Shown here: positions 59,217-64,000 of the stretch, one piece after another
Layout of the letters: every line of letters starts with the position of its first letter
How positions within the stretch are numbered: position 1 is the first letter of the stretch
Assembly: GCF_052065755.1 (NCBI RefSeq)
Contig: NZ_JBQHTK010000004.1
Span: 62,001-126,000 of the forward strand
Reading direction: 5' to 3'
DNA from: Allocoprococcus sp004560705
GTDB taxonomy: Bacteria; Bacillota; Clostridia; Lachnospirales; Lachnospiraceae
DNA length: 64,000 nucleotides
The notes under the pieces: model-generated
The model's database searches: none
Told to the model about the DNA's origin: nothing
The model's input: the letters and a program-made list of their open reading frames with translations, nothing else
Program-made: the position numbers and the translations under genes

Positions 59217-60110
59217 ATGGCAGTGTGTGAACTTTGTCCCAGAAGATGCGGGGCGGACAGGGAAAATGGAATAAAGGGTTTCTGCGGTGAAACGTCAGAA
59301 ATCAGAGTCGCGCGTGCGGCGCTTCATATGTGGGAAGAACCGTGCATTTCCGGAGAAAATGGTTCCGGAACGGTTTTTTTTACCGGCTGCACGCTCCGGT
59401 GTGTGTTCTGCCAGAACCACGTCATTTCCGATGGAGAGGTGGGAAAGATCATATCTGTAAGAAGGCTGGCGGACATTTTTCATGAGCTGAATGAGAAGGG
59501 AGCAAATAATATCAATCTCGTGACGCCGGGACATTTCGCGCCGCAGATCATCCGGGCACTGGATCTAGCCAAGAATGAGGGGATGAAGCTTCCCATTGTG
59601 TGGAATTCCGGCGGGTATGAGCGGCAGGAGACACTGAAAATGCTGGAAGGTTATGTAGACGTGTTTCTGCCGGATTTTAAGTATTTAAATCCATTGCATG
59701 CGAAGAAATATTCGATGGCGGAAGACTATCCGGACGTGGCGAAGGCAGCAGTTGCCGAGATGGTAAGACAGGCAGGCTCCCCTGAGTTTGATGAGCGGGG
59801 GATCATGAGAAAGGGCGTGATTGTGCGCCATCTGCTCCTGCCGGGATGTCTTGCGGATGCAAAGCGGATCGTGGAATATCTGTATCAGACTTATGGGAAC
59901 CGGATTTATCTCAGTCTGATGAATCAGTATACTCCGGTGGAGGCACTGGATCAGGAACGCTATCCGGAACTGGCGCGGAAGGTGCCGGATCATGCTTATG
60001 AACGGCTGGTGGATTATGCGATCTCGCTGGGGATTGAACAGGCATTTATTCAGGAGGGAGAGACGGCAAAAGAAAGCTTCATCCCTCCATTTACACTGGA
60101 AGGGGTATAA
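59217..60110 (+). CDS. PflX-like radical SAM protein (COG1313)
   Basis: A 297-residue radical SAM protein with a Cys-rich N-terminus (CELCPRRCGADRENGIKGFCGE), a strongly conserved ALHMWEEPCISGENGSGTVFFTGC segment and the SAM/Fe-S motif CTLRCVFCQN (Cx3Cx2C). It ends AFIQEGETAKESFIPPFTLEGV. It resembles pyruvate-formate-lyase activase-like PflX proteins, whose substrate is not established. Only weak ribosome binding sequence (GGATAAGGA) lies before ATG 59217. A cysteine-cluster protein gene follows after 7 bases. Confidence 0.85.
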   Translation: MAVCELCPRRCGADRENGIKGFCGETSEIRVARAALHMWEEPCISGENGSGTVFFTGCTLRCVFCQNHVISDGEVGKIISVRRLADIFHELNEKGANNINLVTPGHFAPQIIRALDLAKNEGMKLPIVWNSGGYERQETLKMLEGYVDVFLPDFKYLNPLHAKKYSMAEDYPDVAKAAVAEMVRQAGSPEFDERGIMRKGVIVRHLLLPGCLADAKRIVEYLYQTYGNRIYLSLMNQYTPVEALDQERYPELARKVPDHAYERLVDYAISLGIEQAFIQEGETAKESFIPPFTLEGV

Positions 60111-60117
60111 AAGAAAG

Positions 60118-60774
60118 ATGAAAAGGCAAGTGAATATGAACGAAATTTCCGATGGGAAATTGTACGGGAGCAATGATATGGTAAAGGCAGATTGCGGCGA
60201 TTGTGAGGGATGTTCGGCTTGCTGCAGGGGCATGGGGACATCGATCGTACTGGACCCGTTGGATGTCAATCGTCTTGCATGTGGACTTCAGATGACGTTC
60301 GAGGAACTGTTGTCCGAAAACGTGGAGTTGAATGTCGTGGACGGCCTGATTCTTCCAAATCTGAAAATGGTGGAAGAAAAATGCGGCTTTCTGAACGAAG
60401 AGGGGCGCTGCTGCATTCATCCCATCCGTCCGGGAATCTGCCGGCTGTTCCCGCTCGGGCGTTATTATGAAAACGGAGGATTCAGGTATTTTCTTCAGGT
60501 GAACGAATGCCGCAAGGAAAACCGTTCCAAGGTCAAAGTGAAAAAATGGATCGATACACCGGATCTGAAATCGTATGAAGCATTCGTAAATGACTGGCAT
60601 AATTTTCTTCTTGCACTTGAAAAATATGTTTCCGAGAATCCGAAAGAGCAAAAGGCGGTCAGTATGTACATACTGCAGCAGTTTTATCTTTCTCCATATG
60701 AGGAGGCTGAGAATTTCTATACACAGTTTGCAAAAAGGCTGGCCAGAGGTTATGAAGAACTGGGATTGGAGTAG
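60118..60774 (+). CDS. YkgJ-family cysteine-cluster protein
   Basis: A 218-residue protein with the YkgJ/UPF0153 zinc- or iron-binding cysteine set (CGDCEGCSACCRGMG, KCGFLNEEGRCCIHPIRPGICRLFPLG and QVNECRKE). The three-cluster arrangement, GMGTSIVLDPLDVNRLA between clusters, is classical. In prokaryotes its role is unknown; adjacent to a radical SAM gene, it could be a partner or metal-handling protein. ATG 60118 is preferred; a downstream ATG at 60136 is an alternative. The start of the longer open frame upstream lies inside the radical SAM gene and is a shadow. It is 2 bases from capA. Confidence 0.85.
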   Translation: MKRQVNMNEISDGKLYGSNDMVKADCGDCEGCSACCRGMGTSIVLDPLDVNRLACGLQMTFEELLSENVELNVVDGLILPNLKMVEEKCGFLNEEGRCCIHPIRPGICRLFPLGRYYENGGFRYFLQVNECRKENRSKVKVKKWIDTPDLKSYEAFVNDWHNFLLALEKYVSENPKEQKAVSMYILQQFYLSPYEEAENFYTQFAKRLARGYEELGLE

Positions 60775-60776
60775 AT

Positions 60777-62132
60777 ATGACAAAAGAAGAATACATGAGA
60801 AGAAAGAAAATAGAGCAGCGTAAGCAGCGAAGACGCCGCCGGCAGATCAAAAAAATGATCCGGCTCGGGGTACTGGCCGGAATGCTTCTGATCTTCATCC
60901 TGCTTATTGTCGGAGCGGTCAGTCTCGTTCGGTTCCTTTTCTTTCGAGAGGACACAAAAGAAAATCAGGAGAGCCAGCCTGTCGTATCAGAAGAGGTCAT
61001 TCAAAAAGAGTCTTCCACGATTCTGACGGCGGGTGATATCATGATGCATGATCCAATGCTGGTATCGAATCAGTATCTGCATGAAGACGGCACATATGAT
61101 TACCATTCCGTTTTCAAATATATAGCCGGTGAGTATGAGGCGGCGGATCTTGCAGTTGTGAATTTCGAGACAACCATTGCGGATGGCGACTACACGGCCT
61201 ACCCAAGATTCAAATCTCCGGAGGCGATTGCAACAGCACTTTCTGATAATTATGTTGATTTGTGCCTGTTGGCGAATAACCATATTTATGATAATCAGAC
61301 GACAGGATTGATGCAAACCATTCAGGCGATGGAAGAGAATCATCTGCTTTACACCGGAGTGCGCAAAGATACTTCTGAAAAAAACTATTATGTAACAGAA
61401 ATTGACGGAATTAAAATCGGAATCTTTAACTATGTATTTGATTCAGGAAGCGTTGATGGTCAGGAGATATCCATCAACTCGATTCCGGTCAGCGATGAAG
61501 ATGCGCAGCGGATCAATACCTTTAATTACGGAGGGTTGGAACATTATCTTTACAGCGAGATCGAAGAAGGCCTCCAAGAACTGGAAACGCAAGGCGTAGA
61601 ATACACAATCGCCTATCTGCACTGGGGAACAGAGTACGAAACAACGGAAAATGAACGTCAGCAAAATATTGCAAAAGAGCTTTGTGAACTGGGAATCGAT
61701 GCGCTGATCGGCGGGCATCCGCATGTGGTACAGCCGGTAGATCTTCTCACAAATGAAGCAGGAACCCATCAGATGGTATGCGTCTACTCTCTGGGAAATC
61801 ATTTATCAGACCAGAGAAAAGAACGGATTGATTTTGCTCCCGAGGGACATACAGAAGACGGGCTGATGGTGGAACTGATACTTGAAAAATCAGACGATGG
61901 TCAGGTTTCCCTTACGGGCATGGAGTTTATACCGACGTGGGTGTACAAGTCAGGCAGCAGCGATAATCCGAATTATTATATCTTACCATTGAATGATATG
62001 GAGACTTTGCTGAAAGAGACGGCAGATCTGGGAATCGAGACAGAGGCGAAGCAATCCCTGGCGCGGACTAATGCAATCATTGGAGAAGGAGCGGCAAAGA
62101 TTGAGGCAGCCCTCCCGATTGCGGCAAAATAG
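60777..62132 (+). CDS. CapA-family protein (calcineurin-like metallophosphatase fold)
   Basis: A 451-residue membrane-anchored protein. A very basic N-terminus (RRKKIEQRKQRRRRRQIKK) precedes one membrane segment (about 27-52); the rest is extracytoplasmic. It has the CapA metal motifs TAGDIMMHDPMLVSNQYLH, ADLAVVNFETTIAD, NNHIYDNQTTGLMQTI, IAYLHWGTEYETTENERQQNIAKELCELGIDALIGGHPHVVQP and VCVYSLGNHLSDQRKER. CapA-type proteins take part in poly-gamma-glutamate or capsule metabolism, but the rest of that operon is not here. ATG 60777 follows the preceding stop by 2 bases. Confidence 0.9.
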   Translation: MTKEEYMRRKKIEQRKQRRRRRQIKKMIRLGVLAGMLLIFILLIVGAVSLVRFLFFREDTKENQESQPVVSEEVIQKESSTILTAGDIMMHDPMLVSNQYLHEDGTYDYHSVFKYIAGEYEAADLAVVNFETTIADGDYTAYPRFKSPEAIATALSDNYVDLCLLANNHIYDNQTTGLMQTIQAMEENHLLYTGVRKDTSEKNYYVTEIDGIKIGIFNYVFDSGSVDGQEISINSIPVSDEDAQRINTFNYGGLEHYLYSEIEEGLQELETQGVEYTIAYLHWGTEYETTENERQQNIAKELCELGIDALIGGHPHVVQPVDLLTNEAGTHQMVCVYSLGNHLSDQRKERIDFAPEGHTEDGLMVELILEKSDDGQVSLTGMEFIPTWVYKSGSSDNPNYYILPLNDMETLLKETADLGIETEAKQSLARTNAIIGEGAAKIEAALPIAAK

Positions 62133-62149
62133 AAAGAGGAGTGATGTCT

Positions 62150-62392
62150 ATGAGACAAATGGAATTCAAAATGGAACGTCCCGGACTTGTGGAGGCAGGT
62201 CAGGAGGTAGAAGTCTCGGAAGGGAAAGTTGCAGCATACTTTTACTATACAATCGAGCCGGCTGTAGCGATGAGCGCCAACTTCAGATCCTGGGAACGAC
62301 TTCAGTCAAAGAAAGGAAAAGTTGTGGATGTGAAGGAGACTCCGCGGGGGTTCTATGTGGTGTGTGAATTTGATGAAGACGATATAAAATAG
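62150..62392 (+). CDS. Small conserved-looking hypothetical protein, 80 residues
   Basis: An 80-residue protein, MRQMEFKMERPGLVEAGQEVEV and YFYYTIEPAVAMSANFRSWERLQSKKGKVVDVKETPRGFYVVCEFDEDDIK, most likely a small beta-barrel. I do not recognise a family. AGGAG at 62137-62141 decides ATG 62150 over two starts just before it. It follows capA by 17 bases. A hairpin overlapping the end of spoVT starts 6 bases after its stop. Confidence 0.7.
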   Translation: MRQMEFKMERPGLVEAGQEVEVSEGKVAAYFYYTIEPAVAMSANFRSWERLQSKKGKVVDVKETPRGFYVVCEFDEDDIK

Positions 62393-62397
62393 AAGGA

Positions 62398-62427
62398 AGA
62401 TGGAGCAATTTCATTATTGCTCCATCT
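62398..62427 (-). terminator. Hairpin overlapping the spoVT stop codon
   Basis: AGATGGAGCAAT (62398-62409), a 6-base loop and ATTGCTCCATCT (62416-62427) form a perfect 12-base stem. The spoVT stop codon (62414-62416) is inside it. The - strand sequence after it is C/T rich but lacks a clean T-run; the + strand has none. Confidence 0.6.
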
Positions 62428-62962
62428 GTCTCCCCAAAAACCCGGCCGCACATAGCGCCATTTTTAATTCTGTGTCACCCAATTTCTTTTTCCCTTCTTT
62501 GGCAAGAATTACGATCGACCCGATGGCATCTCCTTCGCAAATGATCGGGCTGATGACCTGACTATCGTATTCCTCCGGCTGTGCCGTAATAATTCTTGTA
62601 AATATTTTTTCCCCTGCGAAAGAGAGAAACTGCTGGCGTTTTGTAATTGCCTCGCTGAGCTGACGAGTGATCGATTGCTCAAGAAATTCCTTTTTTCCCG
62701 GTCCTCCGGCAGCGATCACCTGATCCATATCAGTTACACATACAAGGTATCCCAGCGTCTGTGCCAGACTTTCCGCATATTGTTTTGCAAATGTACTAAG
62801 TTCTCCGATTGGAGAATATTTTTTTAAAATAATCTCACCTTTGCGGTCTGTAAATATTTCCAAAGGGTCGCCTTCCCGAATTCTTAGAGTGCGGCGGATT
62901 TCTTTGGGAATTACAACACGACCGAGGTCATCAATTCGTCTTACAATTCCGGTTGCTTTCAT
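62414..62962 (-). CDS. spoVT: Stage V sporulation protein T
   Basis: AbrB-superfamily transcription factor that tunes sigma-G genes in the forespore. The 182-residue protein has the AbrB/SpoVT swapped-hairpin DNA-binding domain (MKATGIVRRIDDLGRVVIPKEIRRTLRIREGDPLEIF) and a C-terminal GAF-like domain (about 55-180, including FLEQSITRQLSEAITKRQQFL and ISPIICEGDAIGSIVIL). The start at 62962 follows GGAGGA by 7 bases; an ATG 15 bases earlier in the longer frame overlaps it. Its presence shows a spore-forming lineage. Confidence 0.93.
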   Translation of the reverse strand: MKATGIVRRIDDLGRVVIPKEIRRTLRIREGDPLEIFTDRKGEIILKKYSPIGELSTFAKQYAESLAQTLGYLVCVTDMDQVIAAGGPGKKEFLEQSITRQLSEAITKRQQFLSFAGEKIFTRIITAQPEEYDSQVISPIICEGDAIGSIVILAKEGKKKLGDTELKMALCAAGFLGRQMEQ

Positions 62963-62995
62963 AATAAAATCCTCCATTAACAGTATCTTTTGAAT

Positions 62996-63343
62996 TTACT
63001 TTCCGTTTCTTTCCATAGTATTTGTAAATAGGAGGAATTTTATGCGCTTGTAAAAAATGAAGGCGTTTGAAGAAAGTGAAGGATTTTTGCGCATTCTGTC
63101 TCTTTTATTTTCCGGAATATCTGTTTCTGGGATATCCTCAATATAGCAGTTATCCTGAAAGCATCTTCCCTTTGACAAACTTAAAAGAGCCATCTCGCTA
63201 TATTCTTTCAATTTGTAATTCTTGAGAATGCTTCCAATATTTTGTATTCCACTTGGAATCACTCTTTCCTTTACCCACGTAAGACTGATGTCTTCAGAAA
63301 CGGTATATATCTTTTCATATTCACACCACATTGCCCAGAGCAT
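62996..63343 (-). CDS. Hypothetical ORF, 115 residues
   Basis: Sequence unfamiliar: MLWAMWCEYEKIYTVSEDIS, then KERVIPSGIQNIGSILKNYKLKEYSEMALLSLSKGRCFQDNCYIEDIPETDIPENKRDR. It could be a fragment of a longer protein. Its ATG stands 6 bases from a 30-base perfect palindrome and has no good ribosome binding site (TAGGG only 1-3 bases upstream), so expression is doubtful or tightly controlled. It is upstream of spoVT on the same strand, separated by 33 bases. The region is AT-rich compared with neighbours. Confidence 0.4.
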   Translation of the reverse strand: MLWAMWCEYEKIYTVSEDISLTWVKERVIPSGIQNIGSILKNYKLKEYSEMALLSLSKGRCFQDNCYIEDIPETDIPENKRDRMRKNPSLSSNAFIFYKRIKFLLFTNTMERNGK

Positions 63344-63349
63344 ACCCTA

Positions 63350-63379
63350 ATTATTATTTGACGCGCGTCAAATAATAAT
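63350..63379. repeat. 30-base perfect palindrome
   Basis: The left arm ATTATTATTTGACGC (63350-63364) has its complement at 63365-63379, with no spacer. It overlaps the stop codon of the PHP-domain gene by one base, and precedes the start of the 115-residue ORF by 6. It may be a terminator for the PHP gene or a dyad for a regulator. Confidence 0.8.
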
Positions 63380-64000
63380 CATTGCGTACTGTGTTCGTTC
63401 ATAATTAGTTTTACAGGATGCTGTTTTAAAACTTCTGCCAGTTCTTGTGAATCATTTACAGTTTCCTGAATTATAATTCCACCGTAACCCACCTGCTGCA
63501 GGTTATGGCAGTCGCTGCCTGAGATCCGCTTTAAATCAGGATATGATTGAAGCCATGTATCCAATTTCTTGTTGTTATTTCCACTGTTTGGACGCTGATT
63601 GTATTCGACACCATCTAAAAAATCGGGATCGCGGGGAATGCATGGAGTTCTGAATGGATGAGCCTGATACAATACTGCTCCATATGAATGACAAAGTTCA
63701 TATAGTTCTTTTTGACTCATAAAACAAAGATCAGGGTTTTGAAATAAGAAATCTTCATCGATTCCATAAATTAAAAAATCTTCTTCATTCGGCTCCAGGC
63801 GTATTTCTATTCCGAGCATGACTTTTATGCGATTCTCTGATGCTACTGATTTTGCTTTTCGATATCCCAATAAATATCTTTCGATTCGAGCTTTTTCTGT
63901 ATTTCCAAAATGGACCAGAAGGTTATTGTCAAAATGATTAGTTATTACAATGGCATCGTAACCGGCTTTATTGTATGCTTTCACAATACTTTCTGCATCA
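63379..64000 (-). CDS. PHP-domain phosphoesterase-like protein, 5' partial
   Basis: The visible part (about 206 residues) lacks the N-terminal HxHxxxSDG-type motif, which lies beyond the window edge, but shows later PHP motifs: YDAIVITNHFDN, VMLGIEIRL, GAVLYQAHPFRTPC, DGVEYNQRP and ISGSDCHNLQQVGYGGIII. These contribute the metal-binding His, Glu and Asp. The frame is open to the edge (DAESIVKAYNKAGYDAIVITNH), so the apparent GTG start at 63984 is not the true start. Family members are histidinol-phosphatase-like or 3',5'-nucleotide phosphatases; the exact reaction is unclear. Confidence 0.85.
   Translation of the reverse strand, partial: DAESIVKAYNKAGYDAIVITNHFDNNLLVHFGNTEKARIERYLLGYRKAKSVASENRIKVMLGIEIRLEPNEEDFLIYGIDEDFLFQNPDLCFMSQKELYELCHSYGAVLYQAHPFRTPCIPRDPDFLDGVEYNQRPNSGNNNKKLDTWLQSYPDLKRISGSDCHNLQQVGYGGIIIQETVNDSQELAEVLKQHPVKLIMNEHSTQ

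Noticed and set aside
59992..60117. N-terminal extension of the cysteine-cluster protein
   Set aside because: It overlaps the radical SAM gene in another frame and is Arg/Trp-rich; the family starts near 60118.

Overview
The window is about 64 kb of a low-to-mid GC, anaerobic, spore-forming Firmicute. It most resembles gut Lachnospiraceae (Clostridium cluster XIVa). Pointers are spoVT, a DUF4317 protein, AGGAGG-type ribosome binding sites, consensus sigma-A promoters, the anaerobic (early cobalt) corrinoid pathway and pflX-like radical SAM chemistry. No rRNA, tRNA, CRISPR array, phage or intact insertion sequence was seen.

Region 1 (1-19559) is one long + strand corrinoid operon, entered in mid-gene: cbiF (partial), cbiH, cbiET, cbiA, cobT, cobS, cobC, cbiB, cobD, cbiP, hemC, a cobA-hemD fusion, a five-domain Opp/Dpp/Nik-type ABC transporter, cobU, a short cobU-like paralogue, cbiC and a precorrin-2 dehydrogenase. 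Most junctions are ATGA overlaps or gaps of a few bases, so translation is probably coupled. The genes cover uroporphyrinogen III synthesis, corrin ring methylation and amidation, aminopropanol arm attachment and lower-loop assembly. CbiD, CbiG, CbiJ, CbiL and the cobaltochelatase are not in view and may lie upstream. The transporter is unexpected here and is the most interesting part of this block.

Region 2 (19560-40628) is mostly housekeeping: tdh-kbl threonine degradation, a very large SWIM/SNF2 helicase-like ATPase, a convergent aroA-tyrA pair, a divergent EF-G paralogue, trkA-trkH with a membrane-anchored protein of unknown function, a small P-loop protein, a pair of CobW-like GTPases (one with a His/Cys-rich repeat, the other apparently fused to a TIGR03943/YcgQ-like domain), and recQ.

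Region 3 (40629-46830) is accessory and partly decayed. It has a hicA toxin gene reduced to its two ends beside an intact hicB, a GH42 beta-galactosidase reduced to its two ends, a truncated lipoprotein, small unknowns, VOC and MBL-fold enzymes, a MITE-like palindromic repeat, an SseB-like protein, an RpiB-family protein and a tandemly duplicated terminator.

Region 4 (46831-64000) returns to conserved genes: a site-2 protease, a moxR-DUF58-transglutaminase operon, a DUF4317 protein, an RND efflux pump with a large coiled-coil insertion, yqeY, glutaminase, a pflX-like radical SAM/cysteine-cluster/CapA/small-protein operon, spoVT, an unknown ORF beside a 30-base perfect palindrome, and a PHP-domain protein cut by the window end.

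Start codons were chosen from ribosome-binding-site spacing, and several differ from the longest open frame. Family names rest on motifs read by eye; no database search was run.
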